From Pseudomonas triticicola (GTDB lineage Bacteria > Pseudomonadota > Gammaproteobacteria > Pseudomonadales > Pseudomonadaceae): a stretch of DNA of 64,000 bases. The position numbers and the translations under genes are program-made. Below the pieces are notes generated by a model. It did not search any database and was not told the DNA's origin. It worked only from the letters and a program-made list of their open reading frames with translations. Positions 54,675-64,000 of the stretch are shown piece after piece. Where the stretch lies: NCBI RefSeq assembly GCF_019145375.1, contig NZ_JAHSTX010000001.1:2517001-2581000 (forward strand), read 5' to 3'. The stretch's first letter is position 1; every line of letters begins with the position of its first letter.

Positions 54675-55670
54675 TCACACCCAGCGCAATCGACGGAACA
54701 ACCACCACTGGCCGAATGCCAGGGCGAGCACCGTCAGACAGGCGATCAGGAAGCCATACGGGCTTTCGGCGAAGGGAATACCGCCGACATTTATCCCGAG
54801 CAGACCGGTGATGAAACTCATCGGCAAAAAGATGCAGGTAATGATGCCGAAGCGATACATGGTGCGGTTCATGTGCACGCTCAGACGCCGGTCTTCGGCC
54901 TCCAGCACAAGCCCCACGCGCTCTCGGGTCAATTCCAGCTCTTCCAGATAACGGGTCAGGCTGTTGTTCAATTCGTTCCAGTAGTCGGCGTCGTCTTCGA
55001 CGAACCACGGCAGTTTGATCCGCGTCAGCTGTCCGAAAATATCCCGCTGTGGCGCGAGAAAACGCTTCAGCCCAGCGGCTCTGCGGCGGATGTGCAAAAT
55101 CGCCCCATGCTCAGGCGTATACCGTTCGTCGGCGTCGAGCTTTTCTTCTTCCTCATCGACCACTTCCGACAGGCATGTGACCAGATCCTGCACTTTATTA
55201 GTGAGGAACTGCGCCAGATACAGCATCAATTCCGAGGAAGTTCTCGGCCCTTTGCCCTCACCCAGCAGCGCCAGCAACTCATCCGTAGCGCGCAACGGAC
55301 GCAAGCGCAGGGAAATCACTCGCTGAGCCGAGGCGAAAATCCGCACCGAAACCATGTCTTCCGGCTCGGCGCCCGGGTTGAGATTGACCCCGCGCAGAAA
55401 CAGCAACAGCTCGGAGTCGGGCAATGGCAACAGACGCGGGCGGGTATTCTCTTCCAGCAACAGATCGCAGGTGAATTCATTGAGCCCGCTGGATTTGCGC
55501 AGCCAGGTCTGGGTCTGCGGATGGCTGCGATCCCAGTGCAGCCACAGGCTTTCATGGGCCTGCAGCTGCAAATCGTCGAGCTCAGTCCGGGCTATCGAAC
55601 GCGCACCGCCCTTGCCGTCCAGCACCAGGGCATGCACCAGCCCCCATTGCGCGTTTTCTTCCTCGAACAT
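54675..55670 (-). CDS. cmaX: CorA/ZntB-family divalent cation transporter CmaX
   Basis: A 331-residue membrane protein with a large cytoplasmic N-terminal domain and two C-terminal membrane helices. The channel signature is GIN (in FITGLLGINVGGIP, about 278-291) where CorA has GMN, a variant typical of ZntB-like members. The second helix is FLIACLTVLALAFGQWWLF. It likely moves Mg2+ or another divalent cation. I chose the ATG at 55670 with AAGGG 6 nt upstream; the ATG at 55676 overlaps that site. It lies upstream of cfrX-cmpX-sigX on the same strand. Confidence 0.9.
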   Translation of the reverse strand: MFEEENAQWGLVHALVLDGKGGARSIARTELDDLQLQAHESLWLHWDRSHPQTQTWLRKSSGLNEFTCDLLLEENTRPRLLPLPDSELLLFLRGVNLNPGAEPEDMVSVRIFASAQRVISLRLRPLRATDELLALLGEGKGPRTSSELMLYLAQFLTNKVQDLVTCLSEVVDEEEEKLDADERYTPEHGAILHIRRRAAGLKRFLAPQRDIFGQLTRIKLPWFVEDDADYWNELNNSLTRYLEELELTRERVGLVLEAEDRRLSVHMNRTMYRFGIITCIFLPMSFITGLLGINVGGIPFAESPYGFLIACLTVLALAFGQWWLFRRLRWV

Positions 55671-55691
55671 CCGCATCCCTTGTCGAAAAGC

Positions 55692-56183
55692 TTATTCAGG
55701 CATTTTCAGCGGGCTCGGCGACACGATCACGCCGTTGTTGTCCGCATAAATGTACTGGCCCGGGTGGAACGTCACGCCGGCGAAAGTCACCGGGACGTTG
55801 AGGTCGCCAATGCCGCGCTTGTCGGTTTTCATCGGATGGCTGGCCAGCGCCTGCACGCCGAGATCGGTCTGGGCGATGACGTCGACGTCACGGATGCAAC
55901 CGTAGATGACCAGCCCTTCCCAGCCATTCTGCGCAGCCTTGGCGGCGATCATGTCGCCCAGCAGGGCGCGGCGCAGCGAACCGCCGCCATCAACCACCAA
56001 CACCTTGCCCTTGCCATTGAGTTCGGCCTGCTCCTTGACCAGCGAATTGTCTTCGAAGCATTTGATGGTCACGATTTCGCCGCCGAAGGAATCCCGGCCG
56101 CCGAAATTGCTGAACATCGGTTCCAGCACCTGCACCAGCTCCGGGTAGGCGTCGCACAGGTCAGGCGTAAGGTAATGTTCCAT
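55692..56183 (-). CDS. rraA: RraA family protein (RNase E inhibitor / HMG aldolase fold)
   Basis: A 163-residue protein close to E. coli RraA in length and motifs ([54 protein letters not shown]). RraA binds RNase E and modulates RNA decay; related proteins are 4-hydroxy-4-methyl-2-oxoglutarate aldolases that use the conserved Arg-Asp (here RD in GCIRD). The sequence cannot separate the two roles. It is upstream of cmaX by 16 nt and probably co-transcribed. Confidence 0.92.
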   Translation of the reverse strand: MEHYLTPDLCDAYPELVQVLEPMFSNFGGRDSFGGEIVTIKCFEDNSLVKEQAELNGKGKVLVVDGGGSLRRALLGDMIAAKAAQNGWEGLVIYGCIRDVDVIAQTDLGVQALASHPMKTDKRGIGDLNVPVTFAGVTFHPGQYIYADNNGVIVSPSPLKMPE

Positions 56184-56393
56184 CGAAAAACTCCTGTAAC
56201 AAGGAAGACGATCAAGGATGCCGCATTCTGATGAGACGAGTTCCGGCGGTCGCTGTTTACCTTAGCCCATGCCATGGTCGCTGAGCGAACCTGAACCGCG
56301 GCTGAAACGTTATCGCTAAACAGTCACGAAATATGACCGGAACCGCACAATGCGTCATATCTTAGCCGCAAGCCAGGCTGAACGGAACGCCCC

Positions 56394-57383
56394 TCACACT
56401 GCAGCGGCCAGATCCGTCGTCTGCGCCAGCAATGGCGTCTGCTGATCGTTCAACCAGCGCGCCACCAGCGGCCACACCTCAGCCTGCGCCGCTTTGCTCA
56501 CCAACATTTCGACATGGCCGAAATTGTCCGAGAAGCCCTGCTCGCGGCCCAGGTTGATGAACTGCTTGTGCTCGGAGCCGATCTGCTCGAACAGCTTGCG
56601 GCAGGCCCATGCCGGATCCTGATGATCGCCCGCTGCGGTCACGGCCAACACCGGCACCTGCACCTCGGCAAGCCCGGCCCACCAGTCCTTGTCCTTGTCG
56701 CCGAAGCGGCCGAACAAGCCGTACCAGCGCATGCTTTCGATGGCCAGGCCGATCGGCTCGTCTTCCGGGCCGCGTTTGAGGCGTGAGCCGGACAACTGCG
56801 CGAAACGCTTGAGAATAAAGCGCCCGCCCCACTCCACCGGTGGGATTTTCAACGGCCAGTAGGTGCGGCTGACCTGAGTGCCGAAAAACGCCGCCGAGGC
56901 CACGGCCGGTCCACCGAGATACTCGCCGCCGAGCGCTGCTGCCAGGGTGATGCCGCCCAGCGAATGGCCGATCCAGTGCGGGATCTGTCCGCTCTGTTCA
57001 CGCACGAACGCGGCAATCGCCGGCAGATCGTAGCGGGCGTAGTCGGCCACACGATTGCGCCGGTAGTCCTCATTGCGCTGGGACAGGCCGTGACCGCGCA
57101 TTTCCGGGATCCACACGTCGAAGCCCAGCCGCGTCAGATACGCGCCGAGCCCGAGGCCTTTGGGGGAAAACCAGAAGCGCCGATTGGAAAAGCTGCCGTG
57201 CAACAGAATCACCGGCACGCCGCGTGGCGCCGTGTCATCGGCCATGCCCAGGCGGGTGACGGCGATTTCCACGGACCAGTCCGGGCTGTTGCCGGGTTTC
57301 AATCGATAGACGTCTTCGCTCAGATCGCCGCGCCGCTCGGCGCTGATCAGCGCGACAGGAAACAGGTTGCTGCTGCTTTGCAT
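56394..57383 (-). CDS. Alpha/beta hydrolase (esterase)
   Basis: A 329-residue hydrolase. The nucleophile elbow GHSLGG places serine at S141, the oxyanion-side motif is LLHGSF (61-66), and a catalytic acid and histidine are expected in AAGDHQDP and DNFGHVEM near the C-terminus. No signal peptide is clear. The ATG at 57383 has AAGAG at proper spacing; the upstream TTG-started extension falls in the ppsA terminator. It lies between ppsA and rraA. The substrate is unknown. Confidence 0.88.
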   Translation of the reverse strand: MQSSSNLFPVALISAERRGDLSEDVYRLKPGNSPDWSVEIAVTRLGMADDTAPRGVPVILLHGSFSNRRFWFSPKGLGLGAYLTRLGFDVWIPEMRGHGLSQRNEDYRRNRVADYARYDLPAIAAFVREQSGQIPHWIGHSLGGITLAAALGGEYLGGPAVASAAFFGTQVSRTYWPLKIPPVEWGGRFILKRFAQLSGSRLKRGPEDEPIGLAIESMRWYGLFGRFGDKDKDWWAGLAEVQVPVLAVTAAGDHQDPAWACRKLFEQIGSEHKQFINLGREQGFSDNFGHVEMLVSKAAQAEVWPLVARWLNDQQTPLLAQTTDLAAAV

Positions 57384-57396
57384 AATGCTCTTGCAC

Positions 57397-57427
57397 AAAA
57401 AAGGGCGGCATCCGCTGGAGCCCGCCC
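57397..57427 (-). terminator. Intrinsic terminator of ppsA
   Basis: The reverse strand reads GGGCGG, a loop, CCGCCC and then six T, about 55 nt after the ppsA stop and before the esterase start. Confidence 0.78.
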
Positions 57428-57481
57428 TACTTAAATCTCAAGGCCCGCTCCCACATGGGGCGCGGGCCAATTACATACTGA

Positions 57482-59851
<2,370 letters not shown>

Positions 59852-60025
59852 GGTGATCTCTCCACTAACTGTGTTGGAAAAGCTCAGAAACCGGCGGCCC
59901 GGGGGAGCCTTGGCCGGTTGTATGGCCTGGACCTGGAAAATAAGTGAGAATGCGGGCCAATGGCGGCCGGCAAATCGCGCCTATCATATCCAAGATTCGT
60001 TACTAGCTTAAGGCCCAAGGTGCAA

Positions 60026-60844
60026 ATGAAACGATCTGCTTTCTTCATCTCCGATGGCACCGGCATTACCGCCGAAACCCTGGGTCAAAGCCTGTTGGCG
60101 CAGTTCGAAAACATTACCTTCAGCAAATTCACGCGGCCCTACATCGACAGCGTGGAAAAAGCGCGGGCCATGGTACAACAAATCAACAAAGCCGCTGAAA
60201 CCGACGGCTTTCGCCCGATCATCTTCGACACCATCGTCAATCAGGACATTCGTGAGATTCTCGCAACGTCCAATGGTTTCATGATCGACATTTTCTCGAC
60301 CTTCCTCGCGCCGCTCGAACAGGAGCTCACCGAGCACTCTTCCTACACCGTCGGCAAGTCCCATTCCATCGGGCACAACTCCAATTACATGGAGCGCATC
60401 GAGGCGGTGAACTTCGCCCTCGACAACGATGACGGCGCGCGCACCCACTATTACGACAAAGCCGATCTGATACTAGTGGGCGTGTCGCGATGCGGCAAAA
60501 CGCCGACGTGTCTGTATATGGCCATGCAGTTCGGCATCCGCGCGGCCAACTATCCGCTGACCGAAGACGACATGGAGCGCCTGACCCTGCCGACGGCCCT
60601 GCGCGCCCATCAGCACAAGCTGTTCGGCCTGACCATCGACCCCGACCGCCTCACGGCGATCCGCAATGAGCGCAAGCCCAACAGCCGTTATTCGAGTTAT
60701 GCCCAATGCGAATTCGAAGTGCGCGAAGTGGAGAACCTGTTCCGCCGCGAGAACATTCCGCACATCAATTCCACGCATTTCTCGGTGGAAGAGATTTCGG
60801 CGAAGATTCTCGTGGAAAAAGGCGTTGAGCGGCGGTTCAAGTAG
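60026..60844 (+). CDS. ppsR: PEP synthase regulatory kinase/pyrophosphorylase (PpsR, DUF299)
   Basis: A 272-residue bifunctional regulator that inactivates PEP synthase by ADP-dependent threonine phosphorylation and reactivates it by Pi-dependent dephosphorylation. Motifs: [19 protein letters not shown] at the N-terminus, the P-loop-like [16 protein letters not shown] (about 150-165), and [14 protein letters not shown] chose the ATG at 60026 (MKRSAFFIS) with AAGG 6 nt upstream; the longer frame starts in the promoter region. It is divergent from its target ppsA. Confidence 0.96.
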   Translation: MKRSAFFISDGTGITAETLGQSLLAQFENITFSKFTRPYIDSVEKARAMVQQINKAAETDGFRPIIFDTIVNQDIREILATSNGFMIDIFSTFLAPLEQELTEHSSYTVGKSHSIGHNSNYMERIEAVNFALDNDDGARTHYYDKADLILVGVSRCGKTPTCLYMAMQFGIRAANYPLTEDDMERLTLPTALRAHQHKLFGLTIDPDRLTAIRNERKPNSRYSSYAQCEFEVREVENLFRRENIPHINSTHFSVEEISAKILVEKGVERRFK

Positions 60845-60867
60845 TCCGGCGTCGCCTGATCTGACGC

Positions 60868-60938
60868 CTTCGCGAGCAGGCTCGCTCCCACAGTGGACCT
60901 GCATCGTAACGACTGTGGGAGCGAGCCTGCTCGCGAAG
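60868..60938. repeat. REP pair (REPIN)
   Basis: Inverted REP copies at 60868-60893 and 60913-60938, between convergent ppsR and prpD. Confidence 0.92.
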
Positions 60939-60955
60939 AACGATAACGCGGTCTG

Positions 60956-62440
60956 TCAGATCACAAACAGGTCGATGAATCGATTCACCGCTGTGGCTTC
61001 CAGCCGCGCCTGATCCTCACAGAGCGCAAATATTTCAGCGCAACGCTGCCCGGCAAACCGCGTGGCCAGATTGGCCTTGAATTTGTCCTCCAGCAACGGA
61101 ATGCCCTCGGCGCGGCGGCGGCGATGGCCGATCGGGTACTCCACTACGACGTTGTCGGTGCTGCTGCCGTCCTTGAAAAACACCTGCACGGCGTTGGCAA
61201 TCGAGCGTTTGTCAGGCTCAAGGTATTCGCGGGTGAAGCGCGGTTCTTCAACGATGAGCATTTTTTCGCGCAGCACATCGATGATCGGATGCGCCTTGTG
61301 GAAGTCGTCTTCGTAGTGCTCCGCCACCAGATTGCCGAATGCCAGCGGCACGGCGGTCATGTATTGCAGGCAATGATCGCGGTCGGCGGCGTTGGCGAGC
61401 GGGCCGACCTTGGAAATGATGCGGATCGCCGATTCATGAGTGGTGATGACGATGCCGTCGATCTCATGCAGCCGATTGCGAACCAGCGGATGCAAGGTCA
61501 CCGCCGCCTCGCACGCCGTCTGCGCATGGAATTCGGCGGGGAAACTGATCTTGAACAGCACGTTTTCCATCACGTAACTGCCGAACGGCCGGGAAAAGCT
61601 GAAAGCGCGCTTGTCCTCGGGCTTGAGCGCCAGATCGTTGTTGCTGTGGCTGAACGATACGTCATAGAAACCCCACTGCTTCGCGCTCAACACACCGGGA
61701 ATGCCCATCTCGCCGCGCATGGCGATGTCGGCCAGACGCACGCCGCGACTCGCCGCATCCCCCGCCGCCCAGGATTTGCGCGAGCCGGCGTTGGGCGCAT
61801 GGCGATAGGTGCGCAGAGCCTGACCGTCGGCGAAGGCGTGGGACAGTGCCGACAACAGCTGCTCGCGATTGGCGCCCATCAGTCGGGCACTGACGGCCGT
61901 CGAGGCGACTTTCACCAGAATGACGTGATCCAGTCCTACCCGGTTAAAGGAGTTTTCCAGAGCGATCACGCCTTGAATCTCGTGGGCCATGATCATTGCT
62001 TCCAGCACATCGCGGACCCTCAGCGGTGCCTCACCGTTGGCGATGCGTTTCTGTGACAGGTGATCGGCCACGGCGAGGATGGCACCGAGGTTGTCCGATG
62101 GATGCCCCCATTCGGCGGCGAGCCAGGTGTCGTTGTAGTCGAGCCAGCGGACAATGCAGCCGATATCCCAAGCGGCTTTGACCGGATCGAGGCGATAAGG
62201 GGTACCTGGCACTCGTGCACCGAACGGTACAACCGTGCCTTCAACGATCGGGCCGAGGTGTTTCGTGCATTCGGGGAAACGCAGGGCCAGCAGACCGCAG
62301 CCCAGCGTGTCGATCAGGCAATTGCGCGCGGTGTTCAGCGCCTCGGCGGATTCGGGCTTGAAGGTGAGGACGTAGTCGGCGATGTCCTGCAGGACTGCGT
62401 CGTAATCGGGGCGGTTGTTCAGGTCGACGTTGGCGCTCAT
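60956..62440 (-). CDS. prpD: 2-methylcitrate dehydratase PrpD
   Basis: A 494-residue MmgE/PrpD-family enzyme that dehydrates 2-methylcitrate in propionate catabolism. Family marks: [20 protein letters not shown] (28-47), [20 protein letters not shown] (about 118-137), [20 protein letters not shown] and [16 protein letters not shown]. Length is normal for PrpD. It is the last gene of the acnD-prpF-prpD run on this strand. Because AcnD/PrpF can replace PrpD in the same step, PrpD may serve a second or overlapping role here. ATG start at 62440. Confidence 0.96.
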   Translation of the reverse strand: MSANVDLNNRPDYDAVLQDIADYVLTFKPESAEALNTARNCLIDTLGCGLLALRFPECTKHLGPIVEGTVVPFGARVPGTPYRLDPVKAAWDIGCIVRWLDYNDTWLAAEWGHPSDNLGAILAVADHLSQKRIANGEAPLRVRDVLEAMIMAHEIQGVIALENSFNRVGLDHVILVKVASTAVSARLMGANREQLLSALSHAFADGQALRTYRHAPNAGSRKSWAAGDAASRGVRLADIAMRGEMGIPGVLSAKQWGFYDVSFSHSNNDLALKPEDKRAFSFSRPFGSYVMENVLFKISFPAEFHAQTACEAAVTLHPLVRNRLHEIDGIVITTHESAIRIISKVGPLANAADRDHCLQYMTAVPLAFGNLVAEHYEDDFHKAHPIIDVLREKMLIVEEPRFTREYLEPDKRSIANAVQVFFKDGSSTDNVVVEYPIGHRRRRAEGIPLLEDKFKANLATRFAGQRCAEIFALCEDQARLEATAVNRFIDLFVI

Positions 62441-62521
62441 GTTCGATTCACTCGTGAAGTGGTTCGTTGATGGGACCTCGGTTCAGGGCTAACGATTTCT
62501 TATGATTGAAATGCAATCCCC

Positions 62522-62610
62522 TGTGGGAGCGAGCCTGCTCACGAAGGCTGAGCGTCAGTCAACATTTGCATGTCTGATGCATCGCTTTCGCGAGCAGGCT
62601 CGCTCCCACA
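62522..62610. repeat. REP pair (REPIN) between prpF and prpD
   Basis: Inverted REP copies at 62522-62545 (with one A for G: CTGCTCACGAA) and 62587-62610, inside the presumed prp operon. Confidence 0.9.
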
Positions 62611-62626
62611 AGAATATTGCTGTTGC

Positions 62627-63817
62627 TTAAAAGCAATCGCCGGGCACGCGGACATAGCCTTCCATTAGCACCCGCGCACTGCGGCTCATGATGGCTTTCT
62701 TCACCACCCATTCGCCATTCTCCAGCGTCGCCTCGGCGCCCACGCGCAACGTACCGGACGGATGTCCAAAGCGCACGGCATTGCGTTCAACGCCACCAGC
62801 AGCAAGATTGACCAACGTCCCGGAAATCGCCGCCGCCGTGCCGATCGCCACTGCTGCCGTGCCCATCATCGCGTGGTGCAGTTTGCCCATCGACAACGCG
62901 CGCACCAGCAGATCAACGTCACCAGCGGCAATCGCTTTTCCACTCGACGCTACGTAATCCGCTGGCTTGGCAACGAACGCAACTTTCGGCGTGTGTTGCC
63001 GCTTGGCGGCTTCTTCCAGATTGGCGATCAGGCCCATGCGCAACGCACCGTAAGCGCGAATGGTCTCGAACATCAGCAGCGCTTGCGGATCACTGTTGAT
63101 TGCGCCTTGCAGTTCGGTGCCGGTGTAACCGATGTCTTCGGCGTTGACGAATATCGTCGGGATCCCGGCGTTGATCATCGTCGCCTTGAACGTGCCGACA
63201 CCCGGTACTTCCAGCTCATCGACCAGATTGCCGGTGGGGAACATCGAGCCACCGCCGCCCTCTTCTTCCGCCGCCGGATCCATGAATTCGACCTGCACTT
63301 CGGCCGCCGGAAAGGTCACGCCGTCGAGTTCGAAATCACCGGTTTCCTGCACTTCGCCGTCGGTGATCGGCACGTGGGCGATGATGGTCTTGCCGATGTT
63401 GGCCTGCCACACGCGCACCACCGCGACACCGTTTTGCGGGATGCGGCTGGCGTCGACCAGACCGTTGCTGATGGCAAACGAACCGACCGCCGCCGAGAGG
63501 TTGCCGCAGTTGCCGCTCCAGTCGACGAACGGCTTGTCGATCGACACCTGACCGAACAGGTAGTCGACGTCGTGATCGGCACGGGTGCTTTTCGACAGGA
63601 TCACGGTTTTGCTGGTGCTCGACGTCGCACCGCCCATGCCGTCGATCTGCTTGTCGTAGGGATCGGGGCTGCCGATCACTCGCAGCAACAAAGCGTCGCG
63701 CGCCGGGCCTGGAACCTGCGCTGCTTCGGGCAGATCCTTGAGGCTGAAGAACACGCCTTTGCTGGTGCCGCCGCGCATGTAGGTGGCAGCGATTCTGATT
63801 TGTGGTGCGTGAGCCAT
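62627..63817 (-). CDS. prpF: PrpF, AcnD accessory isomerase
   Basis: A 396-residue protein with the diaminopimelate-epimerase-like fold. It acts with AcnD in the 2-methylcitrate cycle, probably isomerising trans- to cis-2-methylaconitate. Marks: IRIAATYMRGGTSKGVFF at the N-terminus, GGATSSTSKTVILSKS (about 65-80), and VDWSGNCGNLSAAVG with the conserved cysteine. I chose the ATG at 63817 (MAHAPQIRIA) because it starts the family domain and has AAGGAG upstream; the longer frame runs into the acnD gap. It follows acnD and precedes prpD. Confidence 0.95.
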   Translation of the reverse strand: MAHAPQIRIAATYMRGGTSKGVFFSLKDLPEAAQVPGPARDALLLRVIGSPDPYDKQIDGMGGATSSTSKTVILSKSTRADHDVDYLFGQVSIDKPFVDWSGNCGNLSAAVGSFAISNGLVDASRIPQNGVAVVRVWQANIGKTIIAHVPITDGEVQETGDFELDGVTFPAAEVQVEFMDPAAEEEGGGGSMFPTGNLVDELEVPGVGTFKATMINAGIPTIFVNAEDIGYTGTELQGAINSDPQALLMFETIRAYGALRMGLIANLEEAAKRQHTPKVAFVAKPADYVASSGKAIAAGDVDLLVRALSMGKLHHAMMGTAAVAIGTAAAISGTLVNLAAGGVERNAVRFGHPSGTLRVGAEATLENGEWVVKKAIMSRSARVLMEGYVRVPGDCF

Positions 63818-63869
63818 GGTGCTCCTTACCGAAGGCATGGGACTTGAAATCCCATGCCCACACGTTGAT

Positions 63870-64000
63870 TTAAACGGCGACCGCCGATCCTTCGAGGAAG
63901 TCCTGAGCAAAGCGCTGCAACACGCCGCCGGCCTCGTAGATCGACACTTCTTCAGCGGTATCGAGACGGCACGTCACTGGCACTTCGACGCGCTCGCCGT
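63870..64000 (-). CDS. acnD: Fe/S-dependent 2-methylisocitrate dehydratase AcnD, C-terminal end only
   Basis: The reverse strand from the window edge to a TAA at 63870 encodes the last ~43 residues, including VPVTCRLDTAEEVSIYEAGG and VLQRFAQDFLEGSA. This is the aconitase-family C-terminus (CRLDT and GG.L motifs). AcnD, rather than an ordinary aconitase, is assigned because prpF starts 52 nt downstream and prpD follows. The rest of the gene lies to the right of the window. Confidence 0.88.
   Translation of the reverse strand, partial: GERVEVPVTCRLDTAEEVSIYEAGGVLQRFAQDFLEGSAVAV

Overview
The window is chromosomal DNA from a fluorescent-group Pseudomonas. The evidence is the gene content and order (dnaX-ybaB-recR, ligA-zipA-smc, xdhABC-guaD, nasST-nasA-nirBD-nasC-cobA, oprF-sigX-cfrX-cmpX-cmaX, ppsA/ppsR, acnD-prpF-prpD), the GC-rich codon use, and ten inverted pairs of the Pseudomonas REP sequence. 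From memory, most of the order matches P. aeruginosa PAO1; this was not checked by search. Almost all of it is housekeeping DNA, and no insertion sequence, phage, tRNA or CRISPR array was seen.

Layout. 1-2266: N-terminal part of a very large toxin-like protein, open at the left edge. 2431-9122: acyl-CoA dehydrogenase, recR, an NADP-dependent oxidoreductase, ybaB, dnaX, and a divergent periplasmic binding protein. 9230-11722: a UvrD-like helicase with a small partner protein; this is the least explained pair in the window. 11894-11991: 4.5S SRP RNA. 12142-20655: zinc metallopeptidase, ligA, zipA, smc. 20658-30290: purine catabolism (a GntR regulator divergent from xdhA, then xdhB, xdhC, guaD), followed by a second GntR regulator and a BenE-type transporter. 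30534-39595: yggL, dacB, a diguanylate cyclase, rlmL, rmf, pyrD. 39685-51610: the nitrate assimilation cluster. 51713-57383: the OprF/SigX envelope cluster, an RraA-like protein and an esterase. 57482-60844: PEP synthase and its regulatory kinase. 60956-64000: the end of the 2-methylcitrate operon.

The most informative region is the nitrate cluster. Three sigma-54 -24/-12 promoters (before nasS, the nasA transporter and nirB) can be read directly. The nasA and nirB leaders each carry two adjacent hexaloop hairpins with A at loop position 1 and G at position 4, a 7-nt linker, and then an intrinsic terminator. This is the RNA target expected for the ANTAR protein NasT, encoded next door with its nitrate-sensing partner NasS. 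A fused PP2C phosphatase/serine-threonine kinase lies between the transporter and nirB. Together these suggest nitrogen-limitation control at initiation, nitrate control by antitermination, and possible phosphorylation control of transporter or reductase.

Intergenic space is dominated by five families of palindromic repeats. Several touch gene ends; one encodes the last residues of CobA and another supplies the stop codon of the metallopeptidase gene.
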